Assembly: GCF_043497005.1 (NCBI RefSeq)
Contig: NZ_JBIEKE010000002.1
Span: 186,001-250,000 of the forward strand
Direction: 5' to 3'
DNA from: Halobacillus_A sp043497005
GTDB taxonomy: Bacteria > Bacillota > Bacilli > Bacillales > Halobacillaceae
Length of the DNA stretch: 64,000 nucleotides
Part shown: positions 26,132 to 35,186 of the stretch, in pieces
Numbering within the stretch: the stretch's first letter is position 1
Layout of the letters: each line of letters opens with the position of its first letter
The notes under the pieces: model-generated
Databases searched by the model: none
Told to the model about the DNA's origin: nothing
The model's input: the letters and a program-made list of their open reading frames with translations, nothing else
Translations under genes and position numbers: made by a program

Positions 26132-28462
26132 ATGGAAGAACGAACGCTTTTTTCTGATACAACTGAAAATGAAACACCTTTTGTGAAGGGTGAATTGAAC
26201 CGGATGATCTTCCATAATGAAGCAGAGCACTTCTCGATCGCTTCAATACACGTCATTGAAACAAACGAAGATTTCTCGGAAAAAAGCTTAGTAATCAAAG
26301 GTCATTTTCCTCCTTTAGAAGACGGTGAAACTTATTACTTCCAAGGCGATTTTCAAGAACATAAAAAGTTCGGTAAGCAGTATCAAGTAGAATTCTATCA
26401 GCGCATTATGCCTGAAACAAAAGAAGGTCTTGTTGTTTACTTATCTAGTGATTTATTTCATGGTATAGGTAAGAAAACAGCAGAGCGCATTGTAGAAGAG
26501 CTGGGAGAGCAGGCGATTTCTAAAATCCTTCAAGAACCTGAAGTGCTAGATCGGATTCCTAAGCTGGCGAAAGAAAAGAAACAGCAGCTTATCGATTCTC
26601 TTAAAGAACATCAGGGATTTGAACATGTTATGATTCAGCTTAATAAATATGGATTTGGTTTAAAGCTTTCTCAAAAGATATACGAAGCTTTTAAAGATCA
26701 AACTTTAGCTATAATCGAAGAAGACCCTTATCAGCTTGTTTTTAATGTAGAAGGCTTTGGTTTTCATCGGGCAGATGAAATGGCTAAAGTGCAAGAGTTA
26801 CCTGAGGATCACCCCACCCGGATTCGTGCCGCTTGTCTATACATTTTGCAGCAAAGTTTATCCGCTGGCCATGTTTATTTACCGACGGAGAATTGTTTAC
26901 TGCAAGTGGATGGACTTTTAAATGGCGGAAACTCACAAGGGATTACATTTGATGAATTATCTAAGCAAATCCTAGAGTTAGCAGAAGAACGGTTTGTTTT
27001 TATTGAGGAGGAAAGAGTCTATTTGCCTTCTCTTTATCACGCAGAAAACGGTTTTTGTCATCAGTTAGAACGAATTACTGAGAATGAAGTAGAAGAAGAG
27101 TACACCCAGGCAGATTTATTGAAAATAATTGGGGATTTAGAAGAGCAGGAAACGATGAGTTACGGTGAAGATCAATTCCGAGCGATCGAAAAAGCACTGC
27201 ATTCTCAGGTGATGATATTAACAGGAGGACCTGGTACAGGAAAGACTACGGTAATTAAAGGGATCATCCAAGCTTACGCTAAGCTGAATGATACTTCTAC
27301 TGACCCGGGGGATTATGAACAAGGCGAACCTTTTCCATTTGTGTTGGCTGCGCCTACAGGACGAGCCGCAAAACGAATGACAGAATCAACCGGGCTACCT
27401 TCCAGTACGATTCATCGCTTACTAGGGTGGGATGGTCATCAGAGCTTTGACAAGAATCAAAATAATCAATTGGAGGGAAAAGTACTCATCATCGATGAAT
27501 TCTCCATGGTTGATATTTGGTTAGCTAATCAATTGTTTAGAGCCATTCCTCAAGGTATGCAAGTATTGATTGTTGGTGATGAAGATCAACTTCCTTCAGT
27601 TGGGCCTGGGCAAGTGTTGACGGATATTATTAGATCTGAATATGTTCCTTCTGTTCAGTTAACTGAGGTATATCGTCAAAAAGAAGGTTCAAGAATTATT
27701 CAGTTGGCTCATGAAATAAAAAATAATGAGTGCAAAGCAAGTTCTCTTCGAAAGGATAAGGATTTCAACTTTATTTCAGCAGGAGAGCAGCAGGTGAAAA
27801 GTTTAGTAACAAGTATTGTACAAAAGGCAATAGAAAAAGGAATTGAATTAAGAGAAGTGCAAGTACTCGCACCAATGTACCGTACTGAAGTAGGAATCCA
27901 TAAGCTCAATGAAGAGATTCAGAAAGCAGTCAATCCAAAAAGTAAACAAAAAAGAGATTTGGTTTATAAAGAAATCACTTATCGGAAAGGCGATAAAGTG
28001 ATCCAATTAGTCAACCAGCCAGAGGATCATGTGTTTAATGGGGATATTGGTGAAATTGTAGCTATTTTTCGAGCGGAAGAGAACGTAGATCAGGTCGAAC
28101 AAGTAGTAGTGGAGTATGATGGGAAAGAAGTCGTTTACCCAAAAAAGGATTTAAATAACATCATGCACGCGTATTGTACATCTATTCATAAATCTCAAGG
28201 CAGTGAATTCTCAGTTGTTATTCTACCTGTTGTGCGAGGATTTAAGAGGATGCTGAGAAAAAACCTATTATATACAGCTATCACCAGGTCAAAGCATTCA
28301 CTAATAATTTGTGGAGATGAACGAGCTTTCCTTGAAGGTGTGCAAACAACGGACACGAACTTAAGGTTCACTGCGTTAGCTGAGAAGCTGCAGTCAGATG
28401 CGGTTCCTCAGGTTATGGAGGACGAGGAAGAAGCGGAACTATCACCTTATGATTTTATGTAA
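26132..28462 (+). CDS. recD2: ATP-dependent RecD2 DNA helicase (YrrC)
   Basis: A 776-residue SF1B 5'-3' helicase. The RecD2-specific N-terminal region carries an OB-like domain and tandem HhH motifs (GIGKKTAERIVEELG near residue 115). Walker A is GGPGTGKTTVI near residue 365, followed by DEFSMVD, GDEDQLPSVGPG, and the C-terminal UvrD-like motif TSIHKSQGSEF and LLYTAITRSK. It acts in repair and replication-fork maintenance without RecBC. The ATG at 26132 is ten bases from GGAG; a TTG at 26126 is a weaker alternative. Confidence 0.95.
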   Translation: MEERTLFSDTTENETPFVKGELNRMIFHNEAEHFSIASIHVIETNEDFSEKSLVIKGHFPPLEDGETYYFQGDFQEHKKFGKQYQVEFYQRIMPETKEGLVVYLSSDLFHGIGKKTAERIVEELGEQAISKILQEPEVLDRIPKLAKEKKQQLIDSLKEHQGFEHVMIQLNKYGFGLKLSQKIYEAFKDQTLAIIEEDPYQLVFNVEGFGFHRADEMAKVQELPEDHPTRIRAACLYILQQSLSAGHVYLPTENCLLQVDGLLNGGNSQGITFDELSKQILELAEERFVFIEEERVYLPSLYHAENGFCHQLERITENEVEEEYTQADLLKIIGDLEEQETMSYGEDQFRAIEKALHSQVMILTGGPGTGKTTVIKGIIQAYAKLNDTSTDPGDYEQGEPFPFVLAAPTGRAAKRMTESTGLPSSTIHRLLGWDGHQSFDKNQNNQLEGKVLIIDEFSMVDIWLANQLFRAIPQGMQVLIVGDEDQLPSVGPGQVLTDIIRSEYVPSVQLTEVYRQKEGSRIIQLAHEIKNNECKASSLRKDKDFNFISAGEQQVKSLVTSIVQKAIEKGIELREVQVLAPMYRTEVGIHKLNEEIQKAVNPKSKQKRDLVYKEITYRKGDKVIQLVNQPEDHVFNGDIGEIVAIFRAEENVDQVEQVVVEYDGKEVVYPKKDLNNIMHAYCTSIHKSQGSEFSVVILPVVRGFKRMLRKNLLYTAITRSKHSLIICGDERAFLEGVQTTDTNLRFTALAEKLQSDAVPQVMEDEEEAELSPYDFM

Positions 28463-28515
28463 GGTATAAATTAACATTTTCAGGGACAGACTAGCAGGAA
28501 AAAGGAGTCTGACCT

Positions 28516-28692
28516 ATGAAATGTCCAAACTGTGATAGTAAAAACCTCGGACGCATTGGAAATGATCATTATTACTGCTGGAATTGTTGTTTGGAGCTTT
28601 CCGTGGAAAAAGGCAAAATTAATATAAATCAGATAGAAGAAGATGGCAGTTTAAGTTCTTTGAATGATATTTTCTATCAATCTGGATCATAA
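28516..28692 (+). CDS. Small zinc-ribbon-like protein, 58 residues
   Basis: Translation starts MKCPNCDSKNLGRIGNDHYY and continues to CWNCC. The pairs Cys3/Cys6 and Cys21/Cys24 (a third cysteine at 25) make a compact zinc-ribbon knuckle, followed by an acidic tail rich in Glu, Asp and Ser. AAAGGAG lies nine bases before the ATG. The stop TAA shares its last base with the ATG of the next membrane-protein gene, so the two are coupled. This context and the good start signal support a real gene. I do not recognise a characterised homologue; it may correspond to a small yrz-type gene in this neighbourhood of other Bacilli. A role in metal-dependent protein or RNA binding is only a guess. Confidence 0.75.
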   Translation: MKCPNCDSKNLGRIGNDHYYCWNCCLELSVEKGKININQIEEDGSLSSLNDIFYQSGS

Positions 28693-29759
28693 TGAATAAG
28701 CGAATTATCAAGTGGGGAATACGTTTATCCATCTTTTTCGCTGTTTTACTAATGTTGCTTTTTTTAGCATGGCTGTTTCCTCATTATGATCACGTTGTAG
28801 TGTTAATAGGAAGGATTTTTCTGCCTTTTATTATTGCCATTGTTTTAGCTATGCTGCTTCATCCTCTCGTACGATATTTAGAAGAGTTAGGATTAAAAAG
28901 GTCCATTTCAATTCTGCTTATTTTTCTAGCTTTTTTCCTGCTCGTGGGTTATGGAGTATATCGCGGATACCCCCACTTAGTTCAGCAAATCAAACTATTA
29001 AATGAGCAACTGCCAAACTTAATAGAAGCTTACGAGAACTGGACTAAAGAAATGTATGAACAAACAGAACGTTTTCCAGACGGCATCCACGAACGTTTAG
29101 AAGAGAGCTTTGCCAAGCTGGAATCTTGGATGAATGCAAGGTTAATGGCTATTATCGCTGGTATGTCCGGCATATTTAATGTGATTGTACTTGTAGCCGT
29201 TATCCCTGTAATGACTTTTTATTTCTTAAAAGACCACCACTCCATAATGAACGCTATGCTCTGTCTTATTCCAAGAAAGTGGAAGAGGGAAACCGTTCAC
29301 TTAACGAAGAAACTCAATCAATCACTAGGTGGTTATATAAGAGGTCAATTATTAATTAGTTTGTTTGTAGGAGTTTTAGCGACGTTAGGCTTTTGGACAG
29401 CTGGATTACCTTATCCTCTTGTACTAGGTGTTGTCGCCGGCATAACTAATATTATCCCTTACTTTGGGCCTCTTATTGGTGCTGTGCCAGCACTTATTGT
29501 AGCAATTACTTTATCCATTAAAACCTTAATCATTACAGTTATTGCTATTGTGGTTATTCAGCTCATTGAAGGGAATTTATTGTCCCCCTATATTATGGGG
29601 AAAAGCATTCACACTCACCCCCTCCTCATTATCTTTGCTTTGTTAGCTGGGGGTGAGCTTGCAGGAATTACGGGAATGGTAGTGGCTGTACCTGTATTAA
29701 CCTGCCTGAAAGTAATAATTGAAGAATTTTATCAAGCACGGATGAACATTGACAGATAA
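28692..29759 (+). CDS. AI-2E family transporter / PerM-like permease (YrrI-like)
   Basis: A 355-residue membrane protein with about seven to eight spans and a central soluble loop (about residues 95-150). Family motifs are present: GYIRGQLLISLFVG (about 217-230), AGITNIIPYFGPLIG (about 254-268) and the C-terminal region starting SPYIMGKSIHTHPLLI. Family members have been linked to autoinducer-2 or Na+/H+ exchange, but the substrate of this clade is unknown. It begins on the last base of the small zinc-ribbon gene. The alaS promoter -35 box lies in its last codons. Confidence 0.88.
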   Translation: MNKRIIKWGIRLSIFFAVLLMLLFLAWLFPHYDHVVVLIGRIFLPFIIAIVLAMLLHPLVRYLEELGLKRSISILLIFLAFFLLVGYGVYRGYPHLVQQIKLLNEQLPNLIEAYENWTKEMYEQTERFPDGIHERLEESFAKLESWMNARLMAIIAGMSGIFNVIVLVAVIPVMTFYFLKDHHSIMNAMLCLIPRKWKRETVHLTKKLNQSLGGYIRGQLLISLFVGVLATLGFWTAGLPYPLVLGVVAGITNIIPYFGPLIGAVPALIVAITLSIKTLIITVIAIVVIQLIEGNLLSPYIMGKSIHTHPLLIIFALLAGGELAGITGMVVAVPVLTCLKVIIEEFYQARMNIDR

Positions 29760-29777
29760 GCGCAAATTATCTATAAT
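29749..29777 (+). promoter_or_regulatory. Promoter of the alaS T-box transcript
   Basis: Perfect TTGACA (29749-29754), a 17-base spacer and perfect TATAAT (29772-29777). The -35 box overlaps the end of the upstream permease gene. Confidence 0.88.
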
Positions 29778-29784
29778 GACGCTA

Positions 29785-30041
29785 TCCATTACTATATGAA
29801 CGTTTATCAATACGATGAAGGAAATAAGTAAACAAGAGGCGGATTAAAGAGAAATTTCTCCACAGGCTGAAAGAGAAATAATCTAGCTTTGTTGAAAGCT
29901 ATTCCAGAGTGCGGTTAATCACCGCCGGTTTTACGTACCGTTACTTACGTCTAAGGTGATAGACGCTGAATGTCTATAATCAGGGTGGTACCGCGGATTA
30001 CAATCCCGTCCCTGCCAATGTGCAGGGACGGGATATTTTTG
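29785..30041 (+). promoter_or_regulatory. T-box riboswitch (Ala-type) controlling alaS
   Basis: A leader RNA with an AGTA S-turn near 29826. Specifier codon GCT (29898-29900) sits in the context GAAA-GCT-A followed by TTCC, which pairs with GGAA at the base of stem I. The T-box AGGGTGGTACCGCGG is at 29982-29996. Its UGGU (29986-29989) would pair with discriminator A73 of tRNA-Ala. The intrinsic terminator is ATCCCGTCCCTGC against GCAGGGACGGGAT, then ATTTTTG (30003-30040). Uncharged tRNA-Ala should stabilise the antiterminator and turn on alaS. Confidence 0.93.
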
Positions 30042-30082
30042 TTCATATAAAGATAGATCAATTAATGAAGGAGGCAATTTAG

Positions 30083-32719
30083 GTGAAATCATTAACTTCA
30101 GCAGATGTAAGACAAATGTTTTTAGATTTTTTTAAAGAAAAAGGGCACAGTGTTGAACCTAGTGCATCACTCGTTCCTCATGAAGACCCTTCCTTATTAT
30201 GGATTAATAGCGGGGTTGCCACATTAAAGAAATATTTTGACGGAAGAGTTATCCCGGAGAATCCGAGGATTGTAAATGCGCAAAAATCAATTCGTACCAA
30301 TGATATTGAAAATGTAGGCTTTACAGCTAGACACCATACTTTCTTTGAAATGTTAGGGAATTTCTCTATCGGAAATTACTTTAAAGAGGAAGCAATTGAG
30401 TGGGGGTGGGAATTTCTAACTAGTGATGATTGGATTGGATTTGATGCTGAAAAGCTCTCAGTAACGGTTCATCCTGAAGATGATGAAGCCTATGCTATTT
30501 GGAGAGATAAAATCGGCGTACCAGAACAACGCATTATTCGTCTGGAGGAAAATTTTTGGGATATTGGTGAAGGGCCGAGTGGACCGAACACAGAGATCTT
30601 CTATGATCGTGGAGAGAAGTATGGGAATGACCCTCAAGATTCTGAACTTTATCCTGGTGGAGAGAATGAACGATACCTTGAGATATGGAATTTAGTTTTC
30701 TCCCAGTTCAATCATAATCCAGATGATACGTATACGCCTCTACCTAAGAAAAACATTGATACAGGAATGGGACTTGAACGTATGGTGTGTGTCATTCAAG
30801 ACACGCCTACTAATTTCGAAACCGACCTATTCCTACCTATTATTAAAGCTACTGAAGCTATTTCTGGACGTAAGTATGAGGAAGATGTGCAGCAAGATGC
30901 AGCGTTTAAAGTAATTGCCGATCATATGCGAACGGTAAGCTTTGCTGTTAGTGATGGAGCTCTACCATCCAATGAAGGAAGAGGTTACGTACTGCGACGC
31001 CTGCTGCGACGTGCAATTCGTTTTGCTAAACAAATTGGGATTGATGAGCCGTTTATGTACAAGCTAGTACCAGAAGTAGCTGAAATTATGAATGACTTCT
31101 ATCCAGATATACAAAAGAAACAGGACTTTATTCAAAACGTTATTAAAACAGAAGAAGAGCGGTTCCATGAAACTTTAAATGAAGGTCTGGCCATATTGTC
31201 TACAATAATGAAAGAAGAAACCAAAAAAGGGAGCAATATTTTTCCAGGTAAAGAAGTATTCCGATTATATGACACTTTTGGATTCCCGAAAGAGTTAACA
31301 GAAGAGTACGTATCAGAAGCTGGTTTTACGATTGATGAAGAAGGCTTTCAGGAAGAAATGAAGAAACAGCGTGAACGAGCAAGAAGTGCACGACAAAAGT
31401 CTGACAGTATGCAAGTTCAAACTGGAGTCTTAGGCGATGTGCAGGTCGCAAGTGAGTTCGTTGGGTATGACCGCTTGAAGGCAGAAGGTCGAGTAGTCGA
31501 ATTGATTCTCGATAATCAAATAAGCGGTTCTGCAAGTGAGGGTGAGACTGTTTATTTCTTCTTGGATTACACTCCTTTCTATGCTGAAAGCGGAGGTCAA
31601 ATTGCAGATAAAGGGATTGTGCAAAGCGAACAAGCGGTTTTGGAAGTAACAAACGTGCAAACAGCACCGAATGGACAACACATGCATGAAGCGTATGTAA
31701 AAGAAGGAACGGTTCATAAAGGAGACCATGTTAAAGCTTCTGTCTATCAAGAAACACGTTCTTATATCGTTAAAAATCATACGGCCACTCATTTGTTACA
31801 TCAAGCACTAAAGGATGTTCTAGGAGAGCATGTCAATCAAGCTGGTTCTTTAGTATCGCCTGAGCGTCTTCGTTTTGATTTCTCACATTTCAGCTCCCTT
31901 AGTGAAGAAGAGTTAAACCAAATTGAAAGAATTGTAAACGAGAAAATCTGGGAGTCGCTCGCGGTAGTTATTGAACATAGCAGTATTGAAGAAGCAAAAG
32001 AAAAGGGCGCAATGGCTCTTTTCGGTGAGAAATACGGAGCGCAAGTACGAGTGGTTCAAGTTGGAGATTATAGTTTAGAACTTTGTGGGGGCTGCCACGT
32101 TTCTAATACAGCTGAAATAGGAGTATTCAAGGTAGTAAGTGAAGCAGGAATAGGAGCTGGAACAAGGAGGATTGAAGCAGTAACCGGTAAAGGTGCATAT
32201 GAGTATATGAGTCAAAAAGAATCGGTTCTAAAGGAAGCTGGTTATTTGCTGAAAACTAGACCAGAACTAATCCCAGAAAGAGTTCAATCACTTTATCAAG
32301 AAATAAAAGAACTTCAACGGGAAAATGATTCTCTGGCTTCAAAACTTTCCAATATGGAAGCTTCATCGATTCTACACGATGTAGAAGAAGTTAATGGCGT
32401 AAATGTTCTCGCGAAACAAGTTGATGTAAAAGATATGAACTCACTACGAACGATGATGGATGACCTAAAACAGCAAGTTAATTCAGGAATTCTATTGTTA
32501 GCTGCAACCAACGGTGAGAAAGTTCAACTAATTGCAGGGGTATCTAAAGACTTAATTGACAAAGGCTATCATGCAGGTAACCTAATCAAACAAGCTGCCT
32601 CGATTTGCGGAGGCGGTGGGGGCGGCCGTCCAGATATGGCCCAAGCTGGAGGGAAAGATTCCTCTAAAATCTCAGAAGCCCTAGAATACGCTAAAGAATA
32701 CGTTAAGCAACATGCCTAG
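30083..32719 (+). CDS. alaS: Alanyl-tRNA synthetase
   Basis: An 878-residue class II synthetase. It has the N-terminal catalytic domain (starting SADVRQMFLDFFKEKGH), the editing domain with zinc-site HTATHLLHQAL (near residue 565) and CGGCHVSNTAEIG (near 667), and a C-Ala domain ending with a glycine cluster GGGGGGRPDMAQAGG. The start is GTG at 30083 after AAGGAGG. It is controlled by the upstream T-box. Confidence 0.97.
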   Translation: MKSLTSADVRQMFLDFFKEKGHSVEPSASLVPHEDPSLLWINSGVATLKKYFDGRVIPENPRIVNAQKSIRTNDIENVGFTARHHTFFEMLGNFSIGNYFKEEAIEWGWEFLTSDDWIGFDAEKLSVTVHPEDDEAYAIWRDKIGVPEQRIIRLEENFWDIGEGPSGPNTEIFYDRGEKYGNDPQDSELYPGGENERYLEIWNLVFSQFNHNPDDTYTPLPKKNIDTGMGLERMVCVIQDTPTNFETDLFLPIIKATEAISGRKYEEDVQQDAAFKVIADHMRTVSFAVSDGALPSNEGRGYVLRRLLRRAIRFAKQIGIDEPFMYKLVPEVAEIMNDFYPDIQKKQDFIQNVIKTEEERFHETLNEGLAILSTIMKEETKKGSNIFPGKEVFRLYDTFGFPKELTEEYVSEAGFTIDEEGFQEEMKKQRERARSARQKSDSMQVQTGVLGDVQVASEFVGYDRLKAEGRVVELILDNQISGSASEGETVYFFLDYTPFYAESGGQIADKGIVQSEQAVLEVTNVQTAPNGQHMHEAYVKEGTVHKGDHVKASVYQETRSYIVKNHTATHLLHQALKDVLGEHVNQAGSLVSPERLRFDFSHFSSLSEEELNQIERIVNEKIWESLAVVIEHSSIEEAKEKGAMALFGEKYGAQVRVVQVGDYSLELCGGCHVSNTAEIGVFKVVSEAGIGAGTRRIEAVTGKGAYEYMSQKESVLKEAGYLLKTRPELIPERVQSLYQEIKELQRENDSLASKLSNMEASSILHDVEEVNGVNVLAKQVDVKDMNSLRTMMDDLKQQVNSGILLLAATNGEKVQLIAGVSKDLIDKGYHAGNLIKQAASICGGGGGGRPDMAQAGGKDSSKISEALEYAKEYVKQHA

Positions 32720-32742
32720 TTTTTACAAAAGGTAGAAACTAG
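32716..32742. repeat. Inverted repeat at the alaS 3' end
   Basis: CTAGTTTTTAC and GTAGAAACTAG form an 11-bp imperfect stem (one G-T) overlapping the alaS stop codon and the -35 box of the following promoter. There is no T-run after it, so it is not a standard terminator. Confidence 0.5.
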
Positions 32743-32751
32743 GTATATAAT
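32722..32751 (+). promoter_or_regulatory. Candidate sigma-A promoter of ireB-ruvX-yrzB
   Basis: TTTACA (32722-32727), an 18-base spacer and TATAAT (32746-32751) lie 34 bases before ireB. Confidence 0.65.
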
Positions 32752-32785
32752 AGAACAAAGACTAATTCGGGCGAGGTGACAAATG

Positions 32786-33055
32786 ATGAGTTCAATGGAC
32801 AAAACAATGCGCTTTAATTTCTCAGAAGAACCATTTGACGAAGATGTAAGAACCCTGTTACTTTCTGTTCACAATTCACTGCAGGAAAAAGGTTACAACC
32901 CAATCAATCAAATTGTAGGGTATTTGCTTTCCGGCGATCCGGCTTATATTCCGCGTCATAACGATGCAAGGAACCTAATTCGAAAGATGGAAAGAGACGA
33001 ACTAATCGAAGAGTTAGTTAAATTTTATTTAGAACATAATAAAGAGGATAGTTAA
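32786..33055 (+). CDS. ireB: IreB family regulatory phosphoprotein (DUF965, YrzL)
   Basis: An 89-residue cytosolic protein with the strongly conserved core YNPINQIVGYLLSGDPAYIP (about residues 37-56) and an N-terminal Thr-containing stretch MSSMDKTMRFNF. In Enterococcus IreB is phosphorylated by the PASTA kinase IreK and opposes cephalosporin resistance. The ATG at 32786 is six bases from GAGGTGA and matches the family start; the ATG at 32783 is also possible. The stop overlaps the ruvX start by one base. Confidence 0.93.
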   Translation: MSSMDKTMRFNFSEEPFDEDVRTLLLSVHNSLQEKGYNPINQIVGYLLSGDPAYIPRHNDARNLIRKMERDELIEELVKFYLEHNKEDS

Positions 33056-33471
33056 TGAAGAAACTAGGACTGGACGTGGGGGAAAAAACGATTGGTCTTG
33101 CCATCTCTGATGCACTTGGCTGGACAGCTCAAGGGCTGACTACGCTAAAATGGGACGAGAACAATTATACGACAGCCAAAGAGCCTCTACGCAAGGTTAT
33201 CGAGGAGAACGACATCATTGAAGCAGTCGTAGGATTGCCAAGAAACATGAACGGAACAATCGGTCCTAGAGGTGAGGCAAGTCAAAGGTTTGGAAAATGG
33301 CTTGAAAAGGAATTTAAAGTTAGTGTGCGATATTGGGACGAACGTCTCACCACTATGGCTGCAGAACGAGTATTGCTGGACGCTGATGTAAGCAGGCAAA
33401 AGCGAAAGAAAGTTATTGATAAAATGGCTGCAGTTATCATATTGCAAAGCTATTTGGATGCAAAACAATAA
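33055..33471 (+). CDS. ruvX: Putative pre-16S rRNA nuclease / Holliday junction resolvase (YqgF/RuvX)
   Basis: A 138-residue RNase H-fold protein. Conserved motifs: GLDVGEKTIGLAISD at the N-terminus (first catalytic Asp), VVGLPRNMNGTIGPR (about residues 60-74), and the C-terminal WDERLTTMAAE and DKMAAVIILQSYLD. In bacteria the family is assigned to 16S rRNA 5'-end processing; the resolvase name is older. It is coupled to ireB and followed 13 bases later by yrzB. Confidence 0.94.
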   Translation: MKKLGLDVGEKTIGLAISDALGWTAQGLTTLKWDENNYTTAKEPLRKVIEENDIIEAVVGLPRNMNGTIGPRGEASQRFGKWLEKEFKVSVRYWDERLTTMAAERVLLDADVSRQKRKKVIDKMAAVIILQSYLDAKQ

Positions 33472-33484
33472 AGGAGGCCACCAC

Positions 33485-33769
33485 ATGGCACTAGAAAAAG
33501 AAGAGAGAATTATTATCCCGGACGAAAACGGAGAAGAACATTTATTTGAAGTTTTATTCACTTTTGATGTAGAACAAACAGAACAGTCTTATATTGCTGT
33601 CGTACCGGCAGAACAAAAAGAAGGCGATGAGGTTGAAGTTTTCGCTTTTAGATATGAAGAAAAAGGGAACGAAGAAGACGATTTAGCGCTCTATCAGATT
33701 GAATCAGACGAAGAGTGGGAAATGGTTGAAGAGATGTTAAACACTCTAACTGAAGAGGATCTAACATAA
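33485..33769 (+). CDS. yrzB: DUF1292 protein (YrzB)
   Basis: A 94-residue, very acidic small protein. The DUF1292 core IIIPDENGEEHLFEVLFTFD is followed by SYIAVVPAE and VEVFAFRYEE, ending in a Glu/Asp-rich tail. Its function is unknown, though the ireB-ruvX-yrzB order is widely conserved in Bacilli. The ATG at 33485 is set by AAAGGAGG. Confidence 0.9.
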   Translation: MALEKEERIIIPDENGEEHLFEVLFTFDVEQTEQSYIAVVPAEQKEGDEVEVFAFRYEEKGNEEDDLALYQIESDEEWEMVEEMLNTLTEEDLT

Positions 33770-33778
33770 AAATCATTT

Positions 33779-33813
33779 AAGACTTGCAGTAATTTTACTG
33801 CAAGTCTTTTTTA
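33779..33813 (+). terminator. Terminator of the ireB-ruvX-yrzB operon
   Basis: AAGACTTGCAGTAA and TTACTGCAAGTCTT form a stem followed by T6. Confidence 0.9.
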
Positions 33814-33930
33814 ATCCGCATTTTTTAATAAAGAATTAACAATTACCACGAAAACGTGAAATATGTCTAAATTCATAGAAAAAAGCTCATAATTTGTAGT
33901 ATAATGAATCGGGCGGAAGGAGGAGCTTGG

Positions 33931-35085
33931 GTGTCAGATTTTAAGAAAAGTTACAAAGAAAAATTAAAAAAACGAAGCGAAGAAGCGAGTACAGTTCGGA
34001 AAATAGTCACTATCGTTTTGGCCGTAATAGCTGTTTTACTTATCATCGCTCTAATTTCAGGCTATTTATATATTAAGTCATCCTTACAGCCTGTGGATCC
34101 TGACGATGAATCCCAAATCAACGTAGAAGTCCCTATTGGATCATCTACATCTCAAATAGCGAGTATTTTGAAAGATAATGATGTAATAAAAAACGAGTTG
34201 ATCTTTAGGTTTTACACAAAGTTTAAAAATGAAACTGGTTTTCAAGCAGGCGATTACAGCTTCACAGCATCTATGACATTAGATGAAATAATTGAGTCTT
34301 TAAAAACTGGAAAAATTGTAAAAGAACCAACTGTAAGAGTTACCATTCCTGAAGGGCGGAATTTAGAACAAATAGCTGAATTATATGCCGAGGAATTCGA
34401 TTTTACAAAAGAAGAATTTTTAGAACAAGCAAATGATGAAGAGTACATTAATCAATTAATAGAAGATTATCCTGCTATATTGAGTGATGAAGTACTTAAC
34501 GAGGATATACGCTATCCTCTCGAAGGCTATTTGTTTGCCACCACCTATGACTATTTTGTAGAAGATCCCACAATTGAACAAATTATTGAAGAAATGATTT
34601 CAAGAACAGAAGCGACTGTAGTAGAAAGAAGTGAAGAGATTGAAGAAAGCGACTTGACGATTCACGAGATATTAACTATGGCTTCCTTAGTAGAAAACGA
34701 AGCCCCTAATGAAGATAGCCGTAAAGATATTGCTGGAGTTTTCTATAATCGACTGGATGAAGATATGATGCTGCAAACGGATCCTACAGTTCTTTATGCC
34801 CTTGGAGAACATAAAGACCGGGTGTTGTTTGAGGATCTTGAAGTTGATTCTCCTTACAATACGTATCAAAATGAAGGGCTGCCGGTTGGTCCAATTTCAA
34901 GCTTTAATGCGAATTCATTGGAAGCAACAATAAACCCGTCAGATAATGATTATTTGTACTTCCTGGCTAATAGTGAAGGTGAAATTTTCTATGCTGAGGA
35001 TTTTGAGGAACACAAAAAGCTTAGAGAAGAACATATTGATAATAATAATGAAGATACGCCTTTACCTGACGATACACCTGAATAA
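33931..35085 (+). CDS. mltG: Endolytic murein transglycosylase MltG (YrrL)
   Basis: A 384-residue membrane-anchored protein. It has a short basic cytoplasmic N-terminus, one span (about residues 23-47), a LysM-like subdomain and the YceG catalytic domain. The catalytic Glu is in LTMASLVENEAP (about 256-267). Other family motifs are GVFYNRLDEDMMLQTDPTVLYALG and SPYNTYQNEGLPVGPISSF. MltG cuts nascent glycan strands and helps set their length. The GTG at 33931 is seven bases after GGAAGGAGG; the upstream ATG would begin inside the -10 region. The exported part is acidic, as often seen in salt-adapted bacteria. Confidence 0.94.
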   Translation: MSDFKKSYKEKLKKRSEEASTVRKIVTIVLAVIAVLLIIALISGYLYIKSSLQPVDPDDESQINVEVPIGSSTSQIASILKDNDVIKNELIFRFYTKFKNETGFQAGDYSFTASMTLDEIIESLKTGKIVKEPTVRVTIPEGRNLEQIAELYAEEFDFTKEEFLEQANDEEYINQLIEDYPAILSDEVLNEDIRYPLEGYLFATTYDYFVEDPTIEQIIEEMISRTEATVVERSEEIEESDLTIHEILTMASLVENEAPNEDSRKDIAGVFYNRLDEDMMLQTDPTVLYALGEHKDRVLFEDLEVDSPYNTYQNEGLPVGPISSFNANSLEATINPSDNDYLYFLANSEGEIFYAEDFEEHKKLREEHIDNNNEDTPLPDDTPE

Positions 35086-35091
35086 TTTTTC

Positions 35092-35130
35092 AAGGAATGC
35101 GAACAACTTCTCGCATTCCTTCTTTTTTTT
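35092..35130 (+). terminator. Terminator after mltG
   Basis: AAGGAATGCGA and TCGCATTCCTT form an 11-bp perfect stem followed by CTTTTTTTT. Confidence 0.92.
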
Positions 35131-35186
35131 ATGTTAAAATAATAGGGTTGTAAAGCGATGTAGATGATAGAAAGGAGTCAGTATTT

